DNA of 64,000 bases from G965215045 sp965215045 (GTDB lineage: Bacteria; Pseudomonadota; Gammaproteobacteria; JABABF01). The DNA lies in contig OZ244031.1 in NCBI GenBank assembly GCA_965215045.1, positions 186,001 to 250,000 on the forward strand, read 5' to 3'. Positions 34,192-44,300 of the stretch are shown piece after piece. The notes under the pieces were generated by a model that saw only the letters and a list, made by a program, of their open reading frames with translations, did no database searches and was not told the DNA's origin. Every line of letters begins with the position of its first letter. Positions within the stretch are counted from its first letter, which is position 1. The position numbers were made by a program, and so were the translations under genes.

Positions 34192-35049
34192 TCAGGCGAG
34201 CAACTGCTGCAGGCGCAGAAAATTCTCGATCTTCGCGGCGATGGAAGCCGCCTCCTCCCCGGTGTGAAAATGATGACTGCCCGGCAGGATCTCCCACTGG
34301 GCTTTGCCATAGTCTTCGAACTGCCGACACACTTGTGGCATCTGTCCCAATCCCCCTTTGGCCAGCAATCCCAGGACCGGTGCCTGCAGTGCGTCGAGCA
34401 GTGCCTGGTTTTGCGCCTCGCTGAATTTCATGGCCGAGGCGCTCATGACCCGCGGGTCGTGCCGCCACTGCCAGCGGCCGTCTGCATTCTGCCGCAATCC
34501 GCGCCGAGCCAGCAAGCGTGCTGTCTCCAGGCTGCAGCCGCTTTTCCTGACCCGATGCGCCAGGGCGGCGTCAAAGTTCGCACTGCTGCGCGCAAGGGGT
34601 GGCGGTGTCAGACACTCGCGCAGGTACGCCCCCAGTTGCCGGATTACGTTTTCGGGTTCTTCTGTGGCCGGCAGAAAATTATCCAGCAATAACAGCGCGT
34701 CGACCCGCCCGGGGCTGGTCGCAGCGAGCAGCGAGGCGACGGCCGCACCGCGCGAATGTCCCAGCAGGCTGAAACGTTCCCAGCCCAGTTCATCGGCCAG
34801 GGCCAGCAGGTCCGGCAGATCGTCCCAGATGTTGTAGCCGGCCTGCGGCGGCCGGTCCTCGCTCAGCGCATGCCCCGCCAGGTCCGGGGCCACCACCCGG
34901 CAGCTGCGAAGCAACGGGGCGAGACGGGCAAAACTCCCCGCATTGTCCAGCCAGCCGTGTATCGCCAGCACCTGGTGGGCACCCTCTTCACCCCAAGTGC
35001 AGGCTGCCAGGCGGATACCGCGCGACTCGAACTCCAGTTCCCCGGGCAC
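34192..35049 (-). CDS. Alpha/beta hydrolase
   Basis: 285 residues with the fold's marks: oxyanion HGWLDNAGSF, nucleophile elbow GHSRGAA, and the catalytic histidine in LPGSHHFHTGEEA. No signal peptide. The DDLPDLLALADELGW helix before the nucleophile and the TPPPLARSSANFDAAL cap place it among small esterase-like or MhpC-like hydrolases. It starts 13 bases after gpsA and may be translated with it. The substrate is unknown. Confidence 0.88.
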   Translation of the reverse strand: MPGELEFESRGIRLAACTWGEEGAHQVLAIHGWLDNAGSFARLAPLLRSCRVVAPDLAGHALSEDRPPQAGYNIWDDLPDLLALADELGWERFSLLGHSRGAAVASLLAATSPGRVDALLLLDNFLPATEEPENVIRQLGAYLRECLTPPPLARSSANFDAALAHRVRKSGCSLETARLLARRGLRQNADGRWQWRHDPRVMSASAMKFSEAQNQALLDALQAPVLGLLAKGGLGQMPQVCRQFEDYGKAQWEILPGSHHFHTGEEAASIAAKIENFLRLQQLLA

Positions 35050-35062
35050 GGTGCTATCGCCT

Positions 35063-36091
35063 TCAACGGCGACTCGGGAACTCCACGTCTGAGCGTTCGG
35101 CCGAGCGCATCAGGTCGCCGATGACTGCATCGATGGTCTCTCCCCCGTAGAGGATGCGGTACAGGCCCTGCGCCAGGGGCATGTAGATATTTTCCTCCCC
35201 GGCCTTGCGCTGCACGAGCTGCAGGGTGTTGACGCCCTCCGCCGCCTGGTCCACCGCCTCCAATGCCTCTTCCAGGGTGTGCCCCTGCCCCAGCAGGTAA
35301 CCGATGCGATAATTGCGGCTGTGCGGCGACAGGCAGGTCGCTACCAGGTCGCCCGTGCCGGCCAGCCCCAGGAAGGTGATCGGGTCGGCACCCTGGCTGA
35401 CGGCAAAACGGCTCATCTCCGCCAGGGAGCGCGTGAGCAGCATGCTGATCGTGTTGTATCCCAGGTCCAGGGAGGCGGCGATACCGCCGATGATCGCGTA
35501 GATGTTTTTCAGTGCGCCGGCGAGTTCCACGCCGTAGATGTCGGTGCTGTCATAGACCCGGAAATGGGAGCAGTGCAAAAGCGATTGCACGAAGTTGCAC
35601 AGTTCTGGCTCGCGGCTGGCAATCACCGTCGCCGCCAGTTGACCGGCACTCAGTTCGGAGGCCAGGTTGGGGCCGCTCAGCACGCCGATACGCGCCCCCG
35701 GCAACTCCTGCTCCAGCACCTGGCTCATGAGCAGGGCACTTTCGGGCTCCAGTCCCTTGGTGGTGCTGATCACCGGGCAATTCTGCGGCAGGCACCGGGC
35801 GACCCGGCGCGCCACCTCGCGGCAGGAGACACCCGGCACGGCGAAAAACAATGCCTCGGTATCACTGAGTGCCGCATCCAGGTCCGTGTACGCGCTGAGC
35901 CCCGGGTCCAGTGCGCAATCTTCCAGGTACTTGGGGTTGCGATGTTCGCGGTTAATGCTCCGGGCAACGGCGTCATCGCGCATCCACAAGCGCACGGCAT
36001 GACCGTTCTGTGCCGCAATGTGCCCCAGCACGGTGCCAAAGCTGCCACCGCCCAGCACAGTGACCGTGCACTGCCTTGCAGTTTCGCCCAT
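35063..36091 (-). CDS. gpsA: NAD(P)-dependent glycerol-3-phosphate dehydrogenase
   Basis: 342 residues. The Rossmann loop is VTVLGGGSFGTVLG, followed by STTKGLEPESALLMSQVL, LSGPNLASELSAGQLAATVIAS, and the active-site lysine in VELAGALKNIYAIIGG. LAGTGDLVATCLSPHSRNYRIG completes the C-terminal domain. It makes glycerol 3-phosphate for phospholipids. It lies 30 bases after sucD on the same strand. Confidence 0.97.
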   Translation of the reverse strand: MGETARQCTVTVLGGGSFGTVLGHIAAQNGHAVRLWMRDDAVARSINREHRNPKYLEDCALDPGLSAYTDLDAALSDTEALFFAVPGVSCREVARRVARCLPQNCPVISTTKGLEPESALLMSQVLEQELPGARIGVLSGPNLASELSAGQLAATVIASREPELCNFVQSLLHCSHFRVYDSTDIYGVELAGALKNIYAIIGGIAASLDLGYNTISMLLTRSLAEMSRFAVSQGADPITFLGLAGTGDLVATCLSPHSRNYRIGYLLGQGHTLEEALEAVDQAAEGVNTLQLVQRKAGEENIYMPLAQGLYRILYGGETIDAVIGDLMRSAERSDVEFPSRR

Positions 36092-36121
36092 CGCCCCAGG
36101 CGCCGTACCGCTGTGAGGGCT

Positions 36122-37006
36122 TCAGCCGACGGAGGCCCCGCTCATGGCGGCCTCCAACGCCTCGATGATCTCCGTCGGGCTCTGCACCGTGTGCACCCCC
36201 GCATCCTGCAGGGCGGCGATTTTCTCCGCCGCCGTGCCCTTGCCGCCGGAGATGATCGCCCCGGCATGACCCATTCTCTTGCCGGGCGGAGCGGTCACCC
36301 CGGCGATGTACGCCACCACCGGTTTGCTGACTTGTTCACGGATGAAGTGAGCGGCCTCCTCTTCGGCTGTACCGCCGATCTCGCCGATTAAGACGATTGC
36401 ATCTGTCTCAGAATCCTCTTCAAACATTTTCAGTATGTCATTGAAATGGCTGCCTGGAATAGGATCACCGCCAATTCCCACGCAAGTGGATTGTCCCAGG
36501 CCCGCATCGGTGGTCTGCTTGACCGCCTCGTAGGTCAGGGTGCCCGAACGGGAGATGATACCGATGCGGCCGGGCAGATGAATGTCCCCGGCCATGATGC
36601 CGATCTTGCACTCCCCGGGCGTGATCACGCCCGGACAGTTTGGGCCGATCAGGCGTACGCCCCGCCGGTCGCAATGAAGTTTTACATCGATCATGTCCAG
36701 GGTCGGTATACCCTCGGTAATGCAGACAATCAAGCGGATGCCCGCATCGACTGCCTCCAGGATCGAGTCCTTGCAAAATGGTGCCGGCACGAAGATCACC
36801 GAGGCGTCGGCAGCGGTCTCGGCCACCGCGGCGTGCACCGTGTCAAACACCGGCAGCCCCAGGTGCTTTTGTCCGCCCTTGCCCGGGGTCACGCCGCCGA
36901 CAAGTCCGCTGCCGTACTCGAGGATCTGCTGGCAATGCATTGTTCCCTGGGAACCGGTAAAGCCCTGGCAGATCAGCCGGGTGTTCCGGTCGGCCAGGAT
37001 ACTCAT
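36122..37006 (-). CDS. sucD: Succinyl-CoA synthetase alpha subunit
   Basis: 294 residues. CoA-binding ICQGFTGSQGTMH and GGVTPGKGG are at the N-terminus, and the phospho-histidine lies in GHAGAIISGGKGTA. GPNCPGVITPGECKIGIM is standard. With SucC it converts succinyl-CoA to succinate with NTP formation. The ATG overlaps sucC by 4 bases. In many relatives sucCD follows sucAB-lpd directly; here it lies about 10 kb away. Confidence 0.98.
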   Translation of the reverse strand: MSILADRNTRLICQGFTGSQGTMHCQQILEYGSGLVGGVTPGKGGQKHLGLPVFDTVHAAVAETAADASVIFVPAPFCKDSILEAVDAGIRLIVCITEGIPTLDMIDVKLHCDRRGVRLIGPNCPGVITPGECKIGIMAGDIHLPGRIGIISRSGTLTYEAVKQTTDAGLGQSTCVGIGGDPIPGSHFNDILKMFEEDSETDAIVLIGEIGGTAEEEAAHFIREQVSKPVVAYIAGVTAPPGKRMGHAGAIISGGKGTAAEKIAALQDAGVHTVQSPTEIIEALEAAMSGASVG

Positions 37007-38178
37007 CGGGAAGCCCCCTGTCCCGCCGCTTGCACGGCCTGTTCCGCCGCCTCCCGGAGGCCGCTGGCGGGAGTGATTTCCAGGCCGCTTTCGGACAACA
37101 GGGCGAGACCCCGTTCGGCGTTGTTGCCCTCCAGGCGCACCACCACCGGCAATTCCACGCCCACTTCACGCACCGCACTGATAATGCCCTCGGCGATCAG
37201 GTCGCAGCGCACGATACCACCAAAGATATTAATCAACACCGCTTTCACCTTGTGGTCCGAGAGAATAATTTTGAAGGCCTCCGCCACCCGCTCACTGGTC
37301 GCCCCGCCGCCGACATCGAGGAAATTGGCCGGCGCACCGCCGTAGAGCTTGATGATGTCCATGGTGCCCATCGCCAGGCCCGCACCGTTGACCATGCAGC
37401 CGATGTCACCGTCCAGGGCCACGTAGCTTAAGGACCATTCCGCGGCATGCGCCTCCCACGGGTCCTCCTGGCTGCGGTCCCGCATTTCGCCGATCTTTTT
37501 CTGCCGGTAGAGCGCATTGACGTCAACGTTGATCTTGGCGTCCAGGCAGTGCAGCTCACCCTCTGCGGTGACCACCAGTGGATTGATTTCCAGCAGTGCC
37601 AGGTCGCAGTCCATGAACAGCCTGGCCAACTTGAGGAAAATATCGCTGAACTGCCGCACCTGGCGATGCTCCAGTCCCAGGGCATAACCCAGCCAGCGCC
37701 CCTGCCAGGGCTGTGCGCCCAGGAGCGGGTCGATGGCCTGGCGCAGAATTTTCTCCGGTGTCTCCGAGGCGACTTTTTCAATCTCCACTCCGCCCTCGGT
37801 GGAAGCCATGAATACCACCCGACCGCTGCTGCGGTCGACCACGGCACCCAGGTACAACTCGCGCGCGATGTCCGTGCATTCCTCGACCAGGATACGGTGC
37901 ACCGGCTGCCCCTCGGCACCGGTCTGAAAAGTCACCAGCTTCTGTCCCAGCCACTTTTCGGCAAAGGCCCGCGCCTGGTCGGTGCTATCGATCAACTGCA
38001 CGCCGCCCGCCTTGCCCCGGCCGCCGGCGTGCACCTGTGCTTTCACCACCCAGCGTTCCCCGCCGATGCCCTGTGCCGCCGCCTGTGCCTGCCCGGCAGC
38101 CGTGATCACCTCGCCCCTGGACACCGGCAGCCCGTACTCGGCGAACAATTGCTTGGCCTGGTATTCGTGCAGGTTCAT
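37003..38178 (-). CDS. sucC: Succinyl-CoA synthetase beta subunit
   Basis: 391 residues beginning MNLHEYQAKQLFAEYGLPV. The ATP-grasp domain carries VVKAQVHAGGRGKAGGVQL and VDRSSGRVVFMASTEGGVEIE. ALLEINPLVVT, DAKINVDVNALYR and VNGAGLAMGTMDIIKLYGG end with VLINIFGGIVRCDLIAEGI. The gene ends inside the sucD start. No strong promoter was recognised in the 208 bases upstream. Confidence 0.98.
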   Translation of the reverse strand: MNLHEYQAKQLFAEYGLPVSRGEVITAAGQAQAAAQGIGGERWVVKAQVHAGGRGKAGGVQLIDSTDQARAFAEKWLGQKLVTFQTGAEGQPVHRILVEECTDIARELYLGAVVDRSSGRVVFMASTEGGVEIEKVASETPEKILRQAIDPLLGAQPWQGRWLGYALGLEHRQVRQFSDIFLKLARLFMDCDLALLEINPLVVTAEGELHCLDAKINVDVNALYRQKKIGEMRDRSQEDPWEAHAAEWSLSYVALDGDIGCMVNGAGLAMGTMDIIKLYGGAPANFLDVGGGATSERVAEAFKIILSDHKVKAVLINIFGGIVRCDLIAEGIISAVREVGVELPVVVRLEGNNAERGLALLSESGLEITPASGLREAAEQAVQAAGQGASR

Positions 38179-38386
38179 ACAGTATCTGGCAAGAGGGAAA
38201 AGACGCTGAACCGGCGCCGGCTAAAGCGGATTATTTTCCCATAAGCTGCGCGGGCTAAGCAAACCCCTGCATAAGTTCTTAAGCCGCGAGACCCGGGATC
38301 CCCCTGCCCCGCACCCGCTCACTCCGGCCCAGGGAGGCCCGGATATTTTCGGACCCGGGCAGCCCCGCGGCGGTTCTGCACCCAGT
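38179..38386. other. Gap between sucC and the giant surface-protein gene
   Basis: 208 bases, no gene visible. On the minus strand, after the giant gene's stop, GCCCGG and CCGGGC flank an AT-rich loop around 38335-38360, a possible hairpin without a T-run, so a Rho-independent terminator is not convincing. Nearer sucC, TATGGGAAAATAATCC (38255-38230, minus) is the only AT-rich stretch and may hold the sucC promoter. Confidence 0.4.
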
Positions 38387-41300
38387 TTACAGGGGGAACA
38401 AGGACCGCCGCCGGCGGCAGAACCAGAGGACCGCACCCAGCAGCAGCAATAACGGCCAGTCCGCGGAGCCGCCGCCACCGCCGCCACCTCCCCCACTCGT
38501 GACGGGCGCAGGAGCGGGTGCCGGCGCAGGAGTGGGAGCGGGTGCAGGGGGCGGTGAAGATACGGGCGGGAGCGCGGGATTGGCAGGTGCACCCACGGCC
38601 AGGAAACCCGGGTCGGCGATGACCCCGCTCAGCAACTTGGCGTCATTGGGCCCGTTATCGGTGATTGTCAACTGCACGCAGCGATCGTTTGCCAGCGGAA
38701 TGTCCAGCCAGGGGCCCAGTCTCTGTGCACCGGGGCTGTCGGCGATATCGTAGGCGGCAGCACCCGGGGCGGGGCATTCCCCGCTGTCGGAGTCGGGGGC
38801 GGCAAAAGCCAGCCCGTCCATGATGCCCTCCCGGTGCGGTTCCGTGCATGCGTCTGAGGCCGGCAACGGCGGGGTGCTGTCGTACTGCGCCACCAGTTGG
38901 CACCAGTGCCCGGTGCCTGCCCTGCGCTTGTAGTAACGCGCGGCTGCTGGAATCCGGCTGCGCAACTCGAAGACCAGCCGCGTCGGTTCGCCCGCCTGCA
39001 GACAGTCGGGGTCTTCTGTGCAAAAAGTTTCAAAATCCAACACCACTTCGTCGATGGGCTGCAGCTCGTCGGGAATCTGTAACTGCAGCTGGGAGGGCGG
39101 CAGCCCCAACTCCTCCAGGGCGGCGATCACCCCCAGACGCAGACCCAGTGTGGCACGCAGGTAATACTCGCGTTCGGGGGCACCCGCAGGACTGTAGGGC
39201 AGCCCCTTCTCCCCGGTGGCACTCGCCGGGGCCGCCCCGCCGGTCTCCTCCAGGTCCGGCCTCAGGTTGCCATCCCGGTCCTCTGTTCCGACCAGGAAAG
39301 ACACCTGGCCCAGGAAGGCCGCCTGCGATGTGCTGCAGACACCACAGGGATTGGTCAATTCTTCGCTGTAGAAATCCAGGCGCACCAGGCTGTCGGAAAA
39401 ACCGTCGAGCGAGCGCGCCGGCAACACGATCTGTCCGGCGGATGCGGTTACGGTCCGGGTCTGCCGCCGGGTGGCACCGGCAGTATTGACCCCCTCGATA
39501 TCGATGAGCCTGATATCGTCAATCGCCTCCGGCGGTTCTGTCTGCAAGCGCCACGGCTCGCCGTTGTCCGCACTGCCCACCCGCTGGTCCCGGCTGTCGA
39601 CCAGGTACGCAACCAGCATTTGCCGCACCCCGGCCGCAGGGCTTGAAGAGGCCGGGAATAACAGCACGGCCTCCAGGGCGGGCAGGGTGTTCCCCGTGGC
39701 AAAGCTGTGCATCGATACGCGGTCGGTGCCGGCACTCACGCGCAGCTCGAGCTGCAATTGCTTGTCGCGATCTTCTTCCGTAACTTGCCAGGACAGCGGA
39801 GCCAAATCATGAAGCGGCGCATCGGTGCTGAGACTGAAACTCGCAAAGCCGTCGGGACAGGTTTGCACTGGCAGGCCGGTGCGCAGGGAAAAGTCCGGAC
39901 TCGCGGGCCTGCGGCAGATACTTCCCGCTACCGTTCTGCTGCCGCCCAGCGGCAGGGGGCCCTGCAGCAGGACAGAGACGGAATAGGTGACGGTGCGGGC
40001 TTCAGCCACCTCTCCCGCCGGGACAATCACCGCCCCCGAAGCCCGGGAGGACAACAGGGGCTTGAGTTGCAGGCGCACTACCCGCCCGGTGTCCGGACTG
40101 CTGAGCCAGTGTGTGCCGGCACCCAACCGGGTGTGCTCATCGACCCGGTTCGCCCCGCCCGGGGTATCGTCCACCAGGCCGCTCGCCCCGCCCCGGTACA
40201 CGCCGACACCCCCGGCATTCATGACGATGTGCAGCAGCATGTCTTCCAGGGCATCTCGATATTCTGCGCAGGAGGACAGCCGGCTCAGCCATGCGCCGGC
40301 ATCACAGCTGATCGTCGTGAGCACCGCATTTCCCAGCGAGTCCTCGTGCCGGGCGGCGTAATACAACTCGACGATGTCCGGAATGTCATCGCCGTCACCG
40401 CTGTGATAGGCATCCGTATCGTCTGCGGTCTGCAGGTACGCCTCCAGCACGTTGTTGAGGCCGTCGCCGTCATGGTCTGCTGAGGGTTCCGTCACTGCCG
40501 TGCACCGGGTGCCGCATACGGCCTCCAGGTCGTCCGGCAGGGCATCGATGCCCCCATTATCGGCACCCGGGTCATATTCCGGGGTTTGCAATTCCAAGAC
40601 GGGGGTGCGGGTGATGTTGCCGCCATCATCGGTGATTTGCAAGACGAAGCAGTAGCGGGTGTTCGCACGCACGGGTTCCAGGGTGGCCATGAAGCCGCTG
40701 CCGGCACCGGGCATCACGGTCGCCGTCAGCCTGTAGGAGCCGGGGCTGAATGCCGGACATCCTGGGCCCAGGGCTTCCCTGTACAACAGGGTGTAAGCAC
40801 GGGCCGATGTCAGCGGTGCCGGCACATCCCCCGGGAACACCCGGTCCCGGGCCCGGGGCCAGGACAACTGCAGCGTGTATGCACCCGGGGCCGTACCGCG
40901 CAAGCCCGGGGCGGGAAGCGTCGGCGGCACCCGGTTACGCAACACTTCCAGTGCGAATTGCACCGCCCCGGGTACCAGTTCCAAGCGCGGCGACGGTGTT
41001 CCCCGGGTGCGCACCGTGATCATCACTTCCGTGCGGGCCGGGGCCGCCAGGTTCGGGGGCACCGCAACCGTGACCGTCATGGTGGGGGCCGCCGCATGCA
41101 GAGTCACCCGCCTCGTCGAAAACCGCAACTCTCCCGCAGGGTTATCGGCGATCGCAAGGCGCAGGATATCTTCGCCCAACAGGCCCAGGGCACGGATCTC
41201 CAGCTCGGCCGTCTCTCCCTCCCGCAAGCCTGTCCGGTCCAGTTCCGCCTGCAAGCTGATCGGCCGCGGCCCCAGTTGAAACTGCAGCGGTGCCGGGGGA

Positions 41301-44300
41301 GCATCCGCCAGCAGCCCGGTCTGGTCACCCGGCGCAGACGGCCCGCTGAACTCTGCACGCAACAGCCTGAGCTGCCAGGAACCCGGCTCCTGCAGCGTGA
41401 GCTCAAATCGCCCCGTGTCCTCATCGACAGGGATATCGAAGTCCTGCGTCACTGCACTGCATCCTGTTCCGGGCACACAATTCACCTGCGCCTGCAGTTC
41501 CACACCCACCGGTGCCGGCGCATTCAGCAGTGCCTCGATCTGCACCGGGTAACCCACGATGCCCCGCGATATGATGCCCAGGCTTTGCACCCGGTAACCG
41601 TTGCGCGGAATGCTCACCATCAGTTGGGCCGCCTGCACCTCCACGTCGGCTGCCAGGGGATCTGCGTGGTCTACGCGAATACTCCACGCCTCCCGCAGTT
41701 CGGGTCGATTGTCGCGCAGTGCCCGCACGCTCACCGTCATGGTGCGGGCCGTGGCCGCCAGTTGCACGGTATCCGGGCTGAACTGCAGGTCTGCAGCCGA
41801 GTCACTGTCGATGCGAAGTCTGAAGCCCGTCAGCCCGTCCAGGCCGCTCGCACTCACACGCAGGGGTGCCGTCGCCCCTTCCGCCAGGGTTTGCGTCTCC
41901 AGTTCGGCGCGCAATTCAATCCGCCGCGGCTCGACCTGCAATTGCGCCCTGGGCGGTGGCTGCGTCCGCAGCTCGACCTGGTCGCCGGGGCCGGACTGCT
42001 GCGTAAACCTGGCATACGCCAGCACCAGCTGGTACCTGCCGGCCGGCAGCAGGATACCCGCACTGCTGGTACTCATGCCCACGGGAATGTAAATATCCTG
42101 CAGCGAAACTGCGACCGCACCCGGCTCACGCAACACCTGCACTCCGAAGCGCGCCCGGGCGGGTGCCGGTCCGTTCAGACTCACTTGCACCCGCGCCGGT
42201 GCGCCGGCCCGGAGCAACGGCTGCTCAAGACTCATACGACTGGAGTAGCCATTGCGCGGAATGAATACGTTCTCTGTCAGCATGCCGGCATCCGCTGTGC
42301 GCGCCGTCAACTGCACGACTTCCCGCGGCTCCGCCTCCCGGTCGGGGATCAGCAGCAATTCCGCGCGCCCGGTCCTGGAAGCGGCGCTCAGAACCAGGCG
42401 GTTCGTAGAAAATTCCACGTCCTCCGGATGATCGCTGGAAAGGAACACGACCAGGGGCGAGCCCGCGACCAGGTTGACCGCACTCACGCTCAGCTGCGAG
42501 CGGTCTACAGCCTCTCCCACTTCATCCAGCCGCGACGGGGAGACCGTGAAACTGACCAGGCGCGGGGGCTCTGAGGGCGCGGGCGGCGGCGACCCATCGG
42601 GAGCGGCGGATACTTCCTGCACCGCGCTCACCCGCAGGAAACCGGGGCCGGACTGGTCACCGGGCTCGGTGTGCGTGAACCGGGAGTCCGTGATCCCGAC
42701 GCCGTAAAGACCGGATTGTGCAAATGTAATGCTGAAGTCCGCTGTCGTCGCCCCCGGGAGAATCAGCACCTCCTTCACCACCGCCTCTCCCGTGCTGCCC
42801 GGCAAAGGCGCCATCCGCACCGTGGTCTCGACCGTGCTGGGTGCCGGCGCATTCAGGCCCAGCTCGTACTCCACTGACTCCCCCTGCCCGATCGGCCCGA
42901 AAGGCGACTGGCGATGCAATTCCAGGACATAGTCATTGCGCGGAATCACCAGGTGCCAGAACTGGTTCGGCGGCACGCTAACCCCGTGCCCCCCGGGTTG
43001 CAACTCAAATTGCAGTGTGAGTTCCACGGTCTCGCGCGGCTCCGGCAGGAAATCCCGGCAGGCTCTCACCTTCACTTCCAAGTCGGTGTCCGGTGCTTTC
43101 AATGTAAGCATCCTGCCGGGTGTGAAAAACACGTCGGCACCATCCGCACATTCATTTCCCGGGCGGTCGACCGTGATCCTCACCGCCAGGGTTTCACCCT
43201 CCAACAATTGGGGTGTGCTCACAGCCAGGGTCGCCGTCTGCCCTTCCGCCAGGATCGCGGTCTGGCCCGACACCAGGCTCATCGTCCGTCCCGTCTCCAG
43301 GCTCGGCGTCTGCAGTGCAGCGTCCCCCTGGATCGAGCGCCTGTTGACACGCAGCGAGCGCGACCGGGAGAGCGGCAGCATTTCCTCCATGGGTGGCGGC
43401 ATTACTTCTGCCATCGGCGGCGGCAGCTCCAGCAGGTTGAGCTGGTCGCCGGGGCCGGCCTGCTCCACGAACCTGGCATACACGAGCACGACTTCGTACT
43501 CGCCCGCGGCCAGCCGGATACTCACACTGCCGCTGCTCATGCCCACGGGAATGCGAAAATCCTCCAGTAAAACTTCGACCCTGCCCGGGCCACGCAACAC
43601 CTGCACCCCGAAGCGAGCCTCTTCGGGGGCTGGCGCGTTCAGGCTCACTTTCACCAGCACCGGGGCACCCGCCAGGGCCGGCTGCGGCTCAAGACTCATT
43701 GCACTTGAGTAACCATTGCGCGGAATGAACAGGCTCTCTGTCAGCATACCGGCACCCGCTGCGCGCGCCGTCAACTGCACGACTTCCCGCGGTTCCGCCT
43801 CCCGGTCGGGGATCAGCAGCAATTCTGCGCGCCCGGTCCTGGAGGCAGCACTCAGAACCAGGCGGTTCGTGGAAAATCTGACATCCTCCGGATGATCGCT
43901 GGAAAGGAACACGACCAGGGGCGAGCCCTGGACCAGGTCGGCGGCACTCACGCTCAACTGCGAGCGGTCTACGGCCTCTCCCGCTTCATCCAGCCTGGGC
44001 GGGGACACCGTGAAGCTGACCAGGCGCGGCGGGGGAGGTGGCTGGGTCGGGAAAAATGGCGTCCCGGGAGGCGGCGTCCCGGGAAATGGCGGTCCGAGAG
44101 ACGGTGGTTCGGGAGGCGGCTCGGCACCGGGAGGGGCGGATACTGCTTGGATCTCGTCCACCTGCAGAGTATCGGGTCCGGGCTGGTCACCGGGCTCGGT
44201 GCGTGTGAACCGGGCCTCCGCTACGCGGATGCCGTAAAAACCCGGCTGTGCGAATGTAATGCTGAGCCTCGCCGTCGTCGCTCCCGGGCGAATCAATGCC

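Noticed and set aside
38335..38360. Rho-independent terminator after the giant gene
   Set aside because: The hairpin lacks a following T-run and the stem is only six bases.
40586..42574. 662-residue plus-strand open frame opposite the giant gene
   Set aside because: Mirror of the repeat modules; codon pattern and the signal peptide support only the minus strand.
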